DNA of 64,000 nt from Pseudohongiella nitratireducens (GCF_001642735.1 NZ_LWHM01000003.1:145338-209337), one strand, 5' to 3'. Shown: positions 1 to 8,964, counted from the stretch's first letter. The notes: generated from the letters alone by a model not told the origin. Numbers and translations are program-made.

Positions 1-416
1 GTAGCAGAGCGATCAGCCTGGTTTCTGTCTGACCATCGGGCTCCCGCTGCCAGGATCAGCATTAACATCACCAGCAAGACAGGAATTGTTAGAACAATTT
101 GTGACAGCGCACTTGCAAGCTGCTCGCGATTTCCCGCACCAGGCCGGCTGTACATCCGCATTAACAGCAAAACAACTATGAACAAAAAGTAAGCGACTGA
201 CCACCAGGAGTCCGCGTAAGTCATTGCCGCAAGCAAAAGCAGCACAGAGATTATTTGCCAGCGCATAATCAAACAGACCAGGCAGGGCAATATCAACCAC
301 CAGGCTTGCGTTTGCATGGGAGGAAAAACCAATAGGATTGCTGTCATCAATGTGACTGGCACTACTATGTCTTGTTTTCCTTTCCTGAAGGGCAAGTTTT
401 CGCTTCTCATTTCCAT
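1..416 (-). CDS. TgpA-like membrane transglutaminase, N-terminal part (runs off the window)
   Basis: The minus-strand frame opens at an ATG ending at base 416 and stays open to base 1, giving about 138 residues. The visible part is short basic N-terminus followed by several hydrophobic segments (about residues 18-34, 38-62, 65-90, 110-130), as in the DUF3488 membrane domain that precedes the transglutaminase core of TgpA-type proteins. The catalytic core would lie outside the window and cannot be checked. The start overlaps the end of the DUF58 gene by 10 bases, so the two are translationally coupled. MoxR, DUF58 and TgpA genes commonly sit together in this order, and this context carries most of the assignment. 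Confidence 0.7.
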   Translation of the reverse strand, partial: MEMRSENLPFRKGKQDIVVPVTLMTAILLVFPPMQTQAWWLILPCLVCLIMRWQIISVLLLLAAMTYADSWWSVAYFLFIVVLLLMRMYSRPGAGNREQLASALSQIVLTIPVLLVMLMLILAAGARWSDRNQADRSA

Positions 417-1435
417 AAAGCCAGGGCCTGCAGCAATTTATGTTTATGAGCCTCACCCCAGCCAGGTTTTATCTCCTTCGAACCAGGCAATATCAGCCCC
501 ACTTTTTGCTGTCCCCGACTGATCAGCAGTACAACCAGGTAACTCAGACAAGACAATGCCGCTTCTGGATCACGCCCCGGAAACATGGCCATAGACAACA
601 TGACCGGAGCATCGCCCTCCGATACAAACTGTTTGGTTTTCAACCCCTGTCCTCTGGCAAGGGATTGCCAGGCGATACGTCGTCGGCTATCTCCCAGGGA
701 ATAACTCCTTAATCCAAAGAAGTCATCCACACCCGATTGCCTCGCTGTCAATTGATTGCCCTGGCTGGACTCCGGCACATCGTTGTACCGTTCTGGCATA
801 GCACAAACAGCAGGCCGAGGGTAAACCAGGTAGCGCATGTTCAGGTGAGGACGACTCCATGACTGCCATAACCCGGCAGGGTATCGCGTACGCAGCAACA
901 TCCTTGGCGCCTGGAAAACACCACGCCTGTCAGTCTCGACTGACAGATGGATGGCTGAATTACTCCCTGTTATCTCTCTCTGCGGCTGAAGCTCATTGTT
1001 GTTAAACCCAATCCAGATATCATGATGTGATCGTCGCAAGCCTGCAGGAGAAATACTGATTGATAACTGTGCTTTTTCACCGGCAAAGCAGCGCGCGCGA
1101 GGAAGCTCATTCGACTCCTCACTAATAGCCAGTTGCAAGCCACTAAGGTTGCGATAACAAAGCACAAGACTGAGCAGGAACAAACTCAACAGTGTGGCTG
1201 TTAACAATATAGAGAATGGATTTCTTTCAGCGACAGCAATAACCAGCACGACAGCTGCACCAAAACCAAACAATGCACCCTGGATTGTCGGCAGAATAAA
1301 TATGGATCGCTGGCCCAACCTGAGTGAAGACGCAGGGGGGACACGCCGGTCAAGCCAGCGCTCCTGACGTTTCGTTAGATAATGGCGCCAGTGCTGTCTT
1401 ATGCTGCCAGAACGTCGACTGAGTCCACTATCCAT
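407..1435 (-). CDS. DUF58 domain protein
   Basis: A 342-residue protein with two membrane helices near the N-terminus (about 48-70 and 74-94) and a soluble C-terminal half. The DUF58 signature lies at about 239-270: a GLRSYSLGD core followed by a basic stretch and a W-x-x-LARG motif ending in KTKQF. Proteins of this family act at the membrane alongside MoxR ATPases. In the characterised cases they are linked to cell-envelope stress or surface protein maturation, but the biochemical role is not established. The start overlaps the end of the MoxR gene by 37 bases and the stop overlaps the TgpA-like gene, so the three form one operon. Confidence 0.88.
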   Translation of the reverse strand: MDSGLSRRSGSIRQHWRHYLTKRQERWLDRRVPPASSLRLGQRSIFILPTIQGALFGFGAAVVLVIAVAERNPFSILLTATLLSLFLLSLVLCYRNLSGLQLAISEESNELPRARCFAGEKAQLSISISPAGLRRSHHDIWIGFNNNELQPQREITGSNSAIHLSVETDRRGVFQAPRMLLRTRYPAGLWQSWSRPHLNMRYLVYPRPAVCAMPERYNDVPESSQGNQLTARQSGVDDFFGLRSYSLGDSRRRIAWQSLARGQGLKTKQFVSEGDAPVMLSMAMFPGRDPEAALSCLSYLVVLLISRGQQKVGLILPGSKEIKPGWGEAHKHKLLQALALWK

Positions 1436-2361
1436 TGTGCCAATGTCCTGCGCTGCTGTGAAAGATGGCTTGCAGACTCTGGCATGTAACCCATGTCATC
1501 TGCCGGAACGATGCGATGGTCACATACCGCTGGAAATATGACCTGGACATCATCTGGTGTGACATACTCCCTGCCCTCCAGCAAGGCAAAACACCGTGCT
1601 GCCCTGACAACAGCAATACCACCCCGTGGGGATAACCCTAGCCGTATTCGGTCAGATTCTCTGCTGAACTCAATAAGACGCTGAATATAATCCAGTACGC
1701 TATCACTGCAATGTACTTGCCTGAGCTGACCGCGCCACTGCTGCAGATCTGCTAATGACAGGCAAGCAGATACCGGCTCATGCTTAAGCCGCACATCAGG
1801 CTGGGCAAGCAACTCTCGTTCAGCCTGACGATCCGGGTAGCCCAGCGAAAGGCACATCAGAAAACGATCTGTTTGAGACTCTGGCAACGGGTAAGTGCCT
1901 GCCAACTCAGATGGGTTTTGCGTGGCGATAACAAAAAAAGGAGCTGGCAACTGACGAGTCTGCCCATCCAATGACACTTGCCCCTCCTCCATCGCTTCCA
2001 GCAACGCACTCTGGGTTCTCGGCGTGGCACGATTTATTTCATCCGCCATCAGTACCTGACAGAATATCGGGCCTTCATGAAAGTGAAACTTTCCCGAAGA
2101 AGGATCAAAAACAGACCCGCCCAGAATATCGGCAGGCAGCAAGTCACTGGTGAACTGAACCCGCCGGAAAGACAACCCCATGATGCCAGCCAGTGCATGC
2201 GCCAATGTGGTCTTACCCATGCCTGGCAAGTCTTCCAGCAACAGGTGCCCATCACTGAGCAAGCAGCATAACGCCAGCTTGACCTGCTCCTCTTTGCCTA
2301 ATACTGTGTTGTTCAATTGTTGTAACGCGGCTTGAATCTTGTCTTGCATTGGATATTGCAC
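1399..2361 (-). CDS. MoxR family AAA+ ATPase
   Basis: A 320-residue MoxR-type AAA+ ATPase. The Walker A motif GMGKTT is at 47-52, Walker B LMADE at 104-108, sensor 1 in IATQNP at 145-150, and a TDRF arginine-finger segment near 164-167. MoxR proteins are thought to act as chaperones that remodel or activate partner proteins, usually those encoded next to them, here the DUF58 and TgpA-like proteins. The start given is a GTG preceded by AAGGG. An in-frame ATG four codons later (base 2349) is possible. It is the first gene of the minus-strand operon and is divergent from the sugar dehydrogenase gene. Confidence 0.92.
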   Translation of the reverse strand: MQYPMQDKIQAALQQLNNTVLGKEEQVKLALCCLLSDGHLLLEDLPGMGKTTLAHALAGIMGLSFRRVQFTSDLLPADILGGSVFDPSSGKFHFHEGPIFCQVLMADEINRATPRTQSALLEAMEEGQVSLDGQTRQLPAPFFVIATQNPSELAGTYPLPESQTDRFLMCLSLGYPDRQAERELLAQPDVRLKHEPVSACLSLADLQQWRGQLRQVHCSDSVLDYIQRLIEFSRESDRIRLGLSPRGGIAVVRAARCFALLEGREYVTPDDVQVIFPAVCDHRIVPADDMGYMPESASHLSQQRRTLAQWIVDSVDVLAA

Positions 2362-2462
2362 AGTTAAACGCCCTTAGTTGATCCAAATGCTCTCCCTAAC
2401 TGTATATATGCCCATCAGACATGTCCAGATACCTGCTCCTTCTATACATAAGGCCTTCATTT

Positions 2463-3647
2463 ATGCGTCACACCCCGCTATTGCTACTTTTTCTCTTTAC
2501 CCTACTGCCTGCCCTGACACCCGCTTACGGCCAAGGCAGACCATCGCCCTATCCGCTACCCTCGGCGCCGGTTGAACTCGAAACCTATAACGCAACAGTG
2601 AAGGCCACCGTTGTTGCACAAGGCATACCTCGCCCCTTCGGCTTTGAGGTGCTGCCAAATGGCGACATTCTGATCACCGACCGTTATTCACCGGCATTGC
2701 GAGTCATTCAGGGGAACGAACTGATCCCAGAGCCCATGCAAGGTCTTCCCCCGGTTCGTACCGGGTTTCACTCAGGCCTGCTGGATGTCATTGCTCACCC
2801 GCTGTTTTCTGATAACCAACTGATCTACCTGACTTATCATGTCGCACTGGATAACGATGGCGAATACGCCATAGCGCTTGGACGGGGCCGATATGATGGC
2901 AGTATCGAACTGAAAGACTTTGAACAGCTTTTTGAAGGCACCCCGATGACAATCTCGGGCGGTTCACGCATGGCCTTTGCACCTGACGGCAAGCTGTTTG
3001 TTACGGTGGGTGGAGCTATGGACAGACGCCCCCTGGCCCAGGACCTTAGTCGACTTGAAGGCAAAGTATTACGACTTAACGAAAACGGCACGATACCGGC
3101 TGACAACCCCTTTATCGATCACGCAGATGCTCACCCGGCGATCTATTCTTACGGTCACCGCGATCAATATGCTATTGCGATTCACCCCGAATCCGGCGAG
3201 CTATTTCATGCCGAACTCGGACCATTAGGTGGTGATAAGCTGAATATTATCAAACCCGGAGCAAACTACGGTTGGCCACTGTATGGCTACGGTAGTTATA
3301 ACGATGGCGAGCCCATGGAAAAATTACCCAGAGAAGGTTATGAATCAGCGATTCTGATCTGGCAACCCGGCATTGTCCCCTCTGGTTTACTGTTTTACAC
3401 GGGAGAAGCATTCCCGCAATGGCAGGGGCAAATGCTGGCGGGCAGCATCCAGAGAGGCAGAATCCCCGGCACCGGTGGTTTGGAGCGCGTTGTGTTCGAT
3501 AACCTGATGCAGGAGGTACAGCGCGAAACCATGGTGACCGAATTACGGCAGCGAATCCGTGATGTCAGCCAGGGACCCGATGGTGCTATTTACCTTCTCA
3601 CAGAGGAAGAAAATGGCGCAGTAATAAAATTAGAGCCTGCGTCTTAA
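2463..3647 (+). CDS. PQQ-dependent sugar dehydrogenase family protein, exported
   Basis: A 394-residue protein of the soluble glucose/sorbosone dehydrogenase beta-propeller family (YliI/Asd type). The start at 2463 is chosen because AAGG precedes it and it begins directly with a signal peptide (MRHTPLLLLFLFTLLPAL, cut near AYGQ). An upstream ATG at 2421 has no ribosome site. Family landmarks seen are the SRMAFAPDGKLFVTVG blade, the YGHRDQYAIA histidine motif and GANYGWP. Members oxidise aldose sugars in the periplasm using PQQ. No PQQ biosynthesis genes are in the window and the substrate cannot be read from sequence. It ends 8 bases from the convergent flavoprotein gene. Confidence 0.85.
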   Translation: MRHTPLLLLFLFTLLPALTPAYGQGRPSPYPLPSAPVELETYNATVKATVVAQGIPRPFGFEVLPNGDILITDRYSPALRVIQGNELIPEPMQGLPPVRTGFHSGLLDVIAHPLFSDNQLIYLTYHVALDNDGEYAIALGRGRYDGSIELKDFEQLFEGTPMTISGGSRMAFAPDGKLFVTVGGAMDRRPLAQDLSRLEGKVLRLNENGTIPADNPFIDHADAHPAIYSYGHRDQYAIAIHPESGELFHAELGPLGGDKLNIIKPGANYGWPLYGYGSYNDGEPMEKLPREGYESAILIWQPGIVPSGLLFYTGEAFPQWQGQMLAGSIQRGRIPGTGGLERVVFDNLMQEVQRETMVTELRQRIRDVSQGPDGAIYLLTEEENGAVIKLEPAS

Positions 3648-3655
3648 GTTCTGGT

Positions 3656-4453
3656 TCAATTTACACTTTCTTCCTGCGTGGCATCTTTCTGTTTAGCGAT
3701 CTTATGCTGATCTTCAGAGTTGCCACGTTTCCAGTAACTGCTGATATAAATAGATCGCTTGTCAATGTTACGGGTAAATTTGAAGTGCTTCCTCAATTGC
3801 TTCATTGCACCAAACTCGCAGGCGCACCACACATAAGGCTGACCATCTAGCCATTGCAGCGCAAACACAGTGTCCAGGAACTTCTCCTGGTCACTGTGGC
3901 TGTCACTGATCACCCATTTAATTTCCACACCTGCCGGCACTGATATTGGTTGAATATCCAGCTCACTGCTGATTTCAATAACAGCGTATCCTTTTGCCTC
4001 CGGTGGCAGTTGTTCCAGGTTGCAGCTTATTGCTGGCAAAGCAGTCATGTCTCCGGCAAACAAAAACCAGTCGGCACGGTTATCAACAAGCTTTATCGGC
4101 CCGGGCCCCACGATAACCACTTCATCACCTTCGGCAGCAATTTGCGCCCATTTCGACGCCGGACCTTCACTGTCTTTATGCAGCACAAAATCAACCGTCA
4201 GTTTCTTTGTTGCAGGCTCAAACTTGCGAACCGTATAGGTACGCATCAATGGTTTGTCAGGCGCCAGCATTTCCAGTTGCTCCTTACTGCTGACTATATT
4301 CCCCTGTTGGGAGAACAGAAATTTAATGTAGCCACTTTCACTATCGTGTGGAAATGTCGCCAACTCTTCACCCGTTAATACGATGCGCTGCATGTGCGGA
4401 GTCAGAGTGTTTGAGGAAACGACAGTTAATGTTCTCAGTTCTTTCTTTGCCAT
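3656..4453 (-). CDS. Siderophore-interacting flavoprotein (SIP/ViuB family)
   Basis: A 265-residue protein with an FAD-binding barrel and a SIP C-terminal domain. The FAD motif RTYTVR is at 71-76, the nucleotide-binding GDMTALPAI is near 133, and the conserved YWKRG element comes near the end. Proteins of this family use NAD(P)H through FAD to reduce iron in ferric siderophores in the cytoplasm. The chosen start (MAKKEL) has AAGG eight bases upstream. The frame stays open 20 codons further but without a ribosome site. A charged tail of about 25 residues follows the last conserved motif. No siderophore receptor lies nearby, so the iron substrate is unknown. Confidence 0.88.
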   Translation of the reverse strand: MAKKELRTLTVVSSNTLTPHMQRIVLTGEELATFPHDSESGYIKFLFSQQGNIVSSKEQLEMLAPDKPLMRTYTVRKFEPATKKLTVDFVLHKDSEGPASKWAQIAAEGDEVVIVGPGPIKLVDNRADWFLFAGDMTALPAISCNLEQLPPEAKGYAVIEISSELDIQPISVPAGVEIKWVISDSHSDQEKFLDTVFALQWLDGQPYVWCACEFGAMKQLRKHFKFTRNIDKRSIYISSYWKRGNSEDQHKIAKQKDATQEESVN

Positions 4454-4509
4454 GGTAAAACCTTGTAGTGCTGCGCTGCTATACAGAAAATCTGTATCAC
4501 AAACCAGTG

Positions 4510-4911
4510 TCAAGACAACTGCTTAATCGCTGCCAGAAACTCACTCTTATCTCTGGGCGAGACCATCAGAGACTTCCCCTGTTGATACTGTATTTGTATC
4601 CTGTCCATTGACAGGGCCGGACTGGACAACGGATTTTTTGTGTTTCTAACACTGGTTATTGAAGCGATAGGAATGTCCCAGGAAAAAGGACCGCTTTTTA
4701 CTTTAAGGGTTTCTGTCGAAACGATATATCGTGTCCCAAACAGAATCCACAACGGCAGCGCGACACCAGCCGCCAATAGCAATAATGAAAACAGTGTGCC
4801 CGCGATGTCCATGCTAATGACCATCCCAAGTGTCACTAACAGACTTAACGCTGCTGAAACGAGGATGATTAACCCTAACCAGAGATCTATCTTGGATTTG
4901 AATACTTGCAT
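4510..4911 (-). CDS. Bacterial PH-domain membrane protein
   Basis: A 133-residue protein with two hydrophobic helices (about 11-33 and 38-60) followed by a small beta-rich domain that looks like the bacterial PH fold of PF06713-type proteins: a RYIVSTETLKVKSG strand pair and a region ending in a helix (KSEFLAAIKQLS). It lies between the siderophore-interacting protein and the EamA transporter on the same strand, 10 bases from the transporter stop, so it is probably co-transcribed. No function is known for this subgroup. Confidence 0.7.
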   Translation of the reverse strand: MQVFKSKIDLWLGLIILVSAALSLLVTLGMVISMDIAGTLFSLLLLAAGVALPLWILFGTRYIVSTETLKVKSGPFSWDIPIASITSVRNTKNPLSSPALSMDRIQIQYQQGKSLMVSPRDKSEFLAAIKQLS

Positions 4912-4921
4912 TAAAGCTGCC

Positions 4922-5836
4922 TCAGTGTTTCTGCGCTGACATTAACCAAGGGTACACGAAAACAACCATCACAATAAGAAACGCTCCAGAATAGAAGCTG
5001 AGAGTCAGCTCTTCCTGTTCATTAAGCAGTATCGCTGCCAGTAAAATAGCATAGACAGGCTCAAGATTAACGACTAACGCACTGGCGTAAGCGGACAGTT
5101 TTCTCAGTGCAAGCAATGACAATGCAAAGGGCAGCAGTGTGCAGGCACCGGCAAGCAACAGCAACCAGAACCAGTCCTGTCTATCTGGCCAGGGCAGCAC
5201 TGTGCCACTTTCAACCGTTAGTCCGGGTAGTGCTGGCATTGAAAATACGACAGAGAGTGTCGAAAGTGTCAGCAGAAATATGCCTCCTGCTGCCATTTCA
5301 ATACCCGTTACCGTCAGTGGTTCACCTCGCAGGACCAGCCTCTTATTCAGTGCAGCAAAGATAGCTACAAAAAAAGCGGACGTAATGCCCATGATTATGC
5401 CCGCATTCATGTTTTGCGGCGTCCCGCCGACAACTAAGATGATACCCGGTAAAACCATGATTGCTAAAAGCAGTTCAGACAGCCGAAACCGCCTCCCAAC
5501 CAGCAAGGGCTCAGTCAAGGACAGAAAGACAGGGACAGTGGCAATACAAGTGACGGCAACTGAAGCATTGGCTAGCTTGATCGCACCGTAAAACGTTAAC
5601 CAGTGCAAAGCGACAAGCATACCAACACCGCTAAACGCCATCAGGTCATGACGGGACATGCTACGGATATTGCGCCAGATTGATGGAATCAGTAGTAGCG
5701 CCAGGGCGACCAGACCCATCCGCCAAATTACCAAAGGCAGGGCATCCAGAGTGATCACTTTACCCAGGATCGCGGTAAAGCCCCAGAGCACCACACAGAA
5801 GTGGATTTGCAGCCAAGGGAGACGGGTATCTGACAT
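4922..5836 (-). CDS. EamA/DMT-family inner-membrane transporter
   Basis: A 304-residue protein with about ten hydrophobic segments arranged as two EamA repeats. The first starts at LPWLQIHFCVVLWGFTAI and the second at about residue 150 (GIIMGITSAFFVAIFAALN). Family members are drug/metabolite exporters or importers of small organic compounds. The substrate cannot be predicted from sequence. It starts a three-gene minus-strand group with the PH-domain and siderophore-interacting genes and is divergent from the HD-GYP gene, with about 70 bases between the starts. Confidence 0.87.
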   Translation of the reverse strand: MSDTRLPWLQIHFCVVLWGFTAILGKVITLDALPLVIWRMGLVALALLLIPSIWRNIRSMSRHDLMAFSGVGMLVALHWLTFYGAIKLANASVAVTCIATVPVFLSLTEPLLVGRRFRLSELLLAIMVLPGIILVVGGTPQNMNAGIIMGITSAFFVAIFAALNKRLVLRGEPLTVTGIEMAAGGIFLLTLSTLSVVFSMPALPGLTVESGTVLPWPDRQDWFWLLLLAGACTLLPFALSLLALRKLSAYASALVVNLEPVYAILLAAILLNEQEELTLSFYSGAFLIVMVVFVYPWLMSAQKH

Positions 5837-5907
5837 AGAGCTATACTAGCATGACATCATTTATTCGATGGATAATAACAATGAACTTTTGCTCACGTAT
5901 TGCATGA

Positions 5908-7128
5908 ATGATAAAGAAAATACCGATAAATGAATTGCAGTTGGGCATGTATGTACATGACCTGCATTCTTCATGGCTAAATCACCCATTCTGGAAAAGC
6001 AGCTTTTTGCTGGAAGACCAGGATGAACTGGATAAACTCCGCAGCTGCGGCATTAAAACTGTTTCGATAGACCTGAGCCAGAGCAAGCTTGTTTCACCTG
6101 CGATATCTCCTGTCCCTCAGAAAGTAGAATCCATTGGCGGCGCGCCACCTTTCGCCAAACAGCCCATCGCCAGCACCTCAACTAACATAAGCTTTCGAGA
6201 AGAACTTAAGCAGGCACGCCGAACCTGTAGCATGGCGATGCGAGAGGTCAGCACATTATTCAGTCAAGCCAGGATGGGTAAAGCCATTTCGATGGATGGT
6301 GCGGAAGATACTGTTAAGCAAATCCGCGGCTCTGTCTCACGCAACCCCCAGGCGCTTATCACACTGGCAAGATTAAAAACGGCTGACTCATACACTTATA
6401 TGCACTCTGTTGCTGTTTGTGCCTTGATGATTGCATTAGCCAAAGAGTTAAAACTGAATGATCGCATGGTGGAAAACGCTGGCCGCGCCGGCCTTATGCA
6501 TGATGTTGGCAAAATGATGGTGCCAGACAAAATTCTCAACAAACCAGACAGACTGACCAGCGAGGAATTTGCCATCATTCGTGAGCATCCTGAGCGGGGC
6601 GCGGAGCTGTTAGGTCAAATTGAAACAATCCCTGCTGAGGTCATTGACGCCTGTCGCCATCACCATGAAAAAATGGATGGCACAGGTTACCCCGGCAAAC
6701 AGAAGGGCAAGGAAATCAGCTTATTATCACGCATGGCAGCAGTCTGCGATGTCTATGACGCTATCACCTCTGACAGGCCTTACAAGAAAGGCTGGGGACC
6801 GGCCGAATCATTGCAACGCATGGCATCATGGGAAGGGCATTTCGATAAAAAAATCTTCCAGGCTTTTGTTAAAACTGTCGGCATCTACCCGGTAGGTTCT
6901 CTGGTCAGGCTCAAAAGTCAGCATCTGGCAGTGGTAGTGGAGCAAAACGAAGGTAACCTGGTTTCGCCTGTCGTCAAAATATTCTTCTCTCTACGCTCGG
7001 ATCTGCCGGTTAAACCCCGATTGCTCGACCTGGCCAATAAAAATAACAGTGATACTATCGTCGGCCGGGAGTCGCACAGCAAGTGGAATTTTCCATACCT
7101 GGACGAGCTATGGCAAGAGAGTACTTAA
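5908..7128 (+). CDS. HD-GYP domain cyclic-di-GMP phosphodiesterase (DUF3391 N-terminus)
   Basis: A 406-residue cytoplasmic protein. The N-terminal DUF3391 region covers about 1-130. The HD-GYP domain follows: the metal-binding HD pair is at 198-199 (MHDVGK), HHHEKMDGTGYP is at 251-262, and DVYDAITSDRPYK comes after. All visible catalytic motifs are intact, so it should hydrolyse cyclic di-GMP, the messenger that controls motility and biofilm formation. The stop codon overlaps the stop of the convergent SOS gene at TTAA (7125-7128). Confidence 0.92.
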   Translation: MIKKIPINELQLGMYVHDLHSSWLNHPFWKSSFLLEDQDELDKLRSCGIKTVSIDLSQSKLVSPAISPVPQKVESIGGAPPFAKQPIASTSTNISFREELKQARRTCSMAMREVSTLFSQARMGKAISMDGAEDTVKQIRGSVSRNPQALITLARLKTADSYTYMHSVAVCALMIALAKELKLNDRMVENAGRAGLMHDVGKMMVPDKILNKPDRLTSEEFAIIREHPERGAELLGQIETIPAEVIDACRHHHEKMDGTGYPGKQKGKEISLLSRMAAVCDVYDAITSDRPYKKGWGPAESLQRMASWEGHFDKKIFQAFVKTVGIYPVGSLVRLKSQHLAVVVEQNEGNLVSPVVKIFFSLRSDLPVKPRLLDLANKNNSDTIVGRESHSKWNFPYLDELWQEST

Positions 7129-7838
7129 GAGAACAGCAACCGGTGCCGACTGCCTTGCTCTTTTCCTTTAACCTGCCGAACCGTCACATCGAGTGCGCGC
7201 TGCCCTGAAGGTGTGTGTGCAACATGCACTTCCAGCTGCAAGGTCGATGGTGACTGTGCCCGAGGCCTCTGGTGAAACAAAACACCCAATGTATTACCGT
7301 GTTGCGCCGCCAGCTCCAACCGTCTCAATACACGGGCGCTTAACCAGTTCTGCCAGGCAAGCACCATTGAGCATTCAGGCGACTGCAATGCCTTTTCAAT
7401 GCTCCAAAGTGCATGATTGCATTGTGTTTGCGGAGGAACAACAAAGCTGTTGCCAAGATTGATACCGCTGTTTGCCAGTGTCGGACTATGTAGCGGATAG
7501 GGCGGCGTTATCCAGAGCAACGACTGTTTTCCCTGGCTACGCTGTTGCAGCAATGGCAGCAAAAGCTGCAGCTCCCTCATCTCCTTTTGCTGGCAAATGA
7601 CCTCAATCAGCCCGGTGTTTGGCAACCCCTGCCATGGCAAAGCCCGATCAAGATCGGGAAATCCAGTCGTGACTCCCTTTTCAACCAATTCTGCAGGGTA
7701 ATTAGCACGAGAAGGCCTTGAGAGAGCATGAGAGCCAGTGACAACGTTATTATCATCATCGTTTGCACTGACCTGATCATTTTGCCAAAGGTTCAGGGTA
7801 GCCTGCTGGTGCCGGTTGACGCTCTGGTGCTTGTTCAT
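7125..7838 (-). CDS. SulA/ImuA-like SOS protein
   Basis: A 237-residue protein. The first 50 residues are poorly conserved and the rest matches the SulA/ImuA family: a TGLIEVICQQ strand, LLLPLLQQRSQGKQSLLWIT, a WSIEKALQS helix, MVLAW, and LELAAQHGNTLGVLFHQ. ImuA homologues normally precede imuB and dnaE2. Neither is present here, so a SulA-like role in blocking cell division during DNA damage is as likely as a mutasome role. A LexA-box-like palindrome lies about 105 bases upstream of the start (7943-7958), so SOS control is expected. The residues are too diverged to choose between the two functions. Confidence 0.75.
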   Translation of the reverse strand: MNKHQSVNRHQQATLNLWQNDQVSANDDDNNVVTGSHALSRPSRANYPAELVEKGVTTGFPDLDRALPWQGLPNTGLIEVICQQKEMRELQLLLPLLQQRSQGKQSLLWITPPYPLHSPTLANSGINLGNSFVVPPQTQCNHALWSIEKALQSPECSMVLAWQNWLSARVLRRLELAAQHGNTLGVLFHQRPRAQSPSTLQLEVHVAHTPSGQRALDVTVRQVKGKEQGSRHRLLFS

Positions 7839-7853
7839 AGTTCCGCCCTTGTC

Positions 7854-7905
7854 TCGTCCGCTCTGTTCGTCCGTTATATTCGTCCGTTTTTGGCGTCCAT
7901 TTTGT
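7854..7905. repeat. Four 13-bp tandem units with TCGTCCG core
   Basis: Units begin at 7854, 7867, 7880 and 7893. Three carry TCGTCCG exactly and the fourth reads GCGTCCA. The remaining six bases of each unit are pyrimidine-rich and variable. The array lies in the leader of the SulA/ImuA-like gene, between its start codon and the LexA-like box. Confidence 0.75.
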
Positions 7906-7942
7906 GTTATTTACAATCGGTACAGTAACTCACTTGAAGACA

Positions 7943-7958
7943 CTGTATATAAGCACAG
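7943..7958. promoter_or_regulatory. LexA (SOS) box
   Basis: CTGTATATAAGCACAG has the CTG-N10-CAG form of the gammaproteobacterial LexA operator with an AT-rich core, one of the best forms of the site. It lies upstream of the SulA/ImuA-like gene on the minus strand, which fits SOS induction of that gene. Confidence 0.8.
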
Positions 7959-7963
7959 CACTA

Positions 7964-7979
7964 TTGTAAATACATACAG
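7964..7979. promoter_or_regulatory. Possible second, weaker LexA box
   Basis: TTGTAAATACATACAG keeps the right half of the LexA operator (ATACAG) with an imperfect left half and starts six bases after the first box. Tandem sites allow cooperative repression. Because of the poor left half this is only a candidate. Confidence 0.4.
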
Positions 7980-8167
7980 TGGTTTTTATCGTAGAACAAG
8001 CGTTATTTAAGTGTTATCTGACAAGCGGGCCGCCATCCAGGAATTATCACTGCAAATTGTTGTCACATTGGATATATTGTAATAGGCTTCAGAAAGTTAC
8101 CTGCTAATACTGCAAGTAATGATTAGGAAACCACCTTAATTCACTGGAAAATAGAATAATTAAAGCG

Positions 8168-8260
8168 ATGAAACGCAAGCCGGACATGATGATGGTGATG
8201 GTTGTTTTGTTTGCACTGGGCGTGCTGGTCAGTGGTGTTGCTGAAAGCGGTCTGCTGTAA
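8168..8260 (+). CDS. Candidate 30-residue membrane peptide
   Basis: ATG at 8168 opens a 30-codon frame: a basic MKRKPD start, then a hydrophobic stretch (MMMVMVVLFALGVLVSGV) and a short AESGLL end. It has the shape of a single-pass small membrane protein with the N-terminus inside. There is only a weak TAAAG ahead of the ATG. It lies divergent from the SOS gene, with the LexA-like sites about 190-225 bases upstream. No homologue is recognised with certainty. Confidence 0.45.
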   Translation: MKRKPDMMMVMVVLFALGVLVSGVAESGLL

Positions 8261-8310
8261 AGCATAATTCGCCGTACCGAGTAATGACCCAACCCCGCCA
8301 CTATTCACAA

Positions 8311-8964
8311 TTAATGCGCAGGCGGAACCTGTAAATACCTTTCTGGCGTTACCAGCTTATCCAGCCGGACGTCCCAGGCCGCCTCAAAAATCTCACCTGC
8401 CGGAACTTCCTGACAATCATGCCCCAATCCGACCAGTATTGGACGCTTTGTGCCGGATTGACGAAACGCAAAGGCTCGATCATAAAACCCCTTACCCATC
8501 CCCAGGCGCCTGCCCTCACCATCAAACCCCACCAAAGGCACTAATACCAGATCAAGGTGAGCTGCAGGAATAGAGTTTCTCAGACACAACCGGGGCTCAT
8601 CGATTCCCCAGCGATTGCGCTGCAACGATGTACCGGGTTTAACACGCACAAACACCATGCGACCGGATTTGAAAGGATGCAGAACAGGAAGGTAAACCTG
8701 CTTGCCTTGTTGCCAGGCCATGGACATTAATAGATGCGGATTCACTTCGCCATCACTGGCACAATACAGTGCGATACGGCGCGCGCCCTGCCATGCGGGC
8801 AAACGAGCGACTCGCTGACATATATGCGACGCAGCAGTTTGCTGCTGAAAATGGCTGACCTGGTTGCGGCGCAACCGGAGGGAACGACGGAGTTGTCTGT
8901 TATGAAGATGACGCTGGTTATTGCGCTCGATTGTAGTCACAGTCAGGTGGGTACAGAATCTCAT
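8311..8964 (-). CDS. ygfA: 5-formyltetrahydrofolate cyclo-ligase
   Basis: A 217-residue enzyme that converts 5-formyl-THF to 5,10-methenyl-THF using ATP, recycling an otherwise dead-end folate. The family motif GMGKGFYDR is present near residue 155, preceded by LVPLVGFDGEGRRL. It also has the conserved YCASDGEVNPHLL region. The N-terminus is arginine-rich, and the first 20 residues may be longer than in relatives. The gene follows 6S RNA on the same strand, the usual arrangement in gammaproteobacteria (zapA - ssrS - ygfA). Confidence 0.93.
   Translation of the reverse strand: MRFCTHLTVTTIERNNQRHLHNRQLRRSLRLRRNQVSHFQQQTAASHICQRVARLPAWQGARRIALYCASDGEVNPHLLMSMAWQQGKQVYLPVLHPFKSGRMVFVRVKPGTSLQRNRWGIDEPRLCLRNSIPAAHLDLVLVPLVGFDGEGRRLGMGKGFYDRAFAFRQSGTKRPILVGLGHDCQEVPAGEIFEAAWDVRLDKLVTPERYLQVPPAH

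Noticed and set aside
13..456. A 147-codon frame at the left edge
   Set aside because: It is a shadow in another frame. The frame with membrane helices starting at base 416 fits the MoxR-DUF58-TgpA operon.
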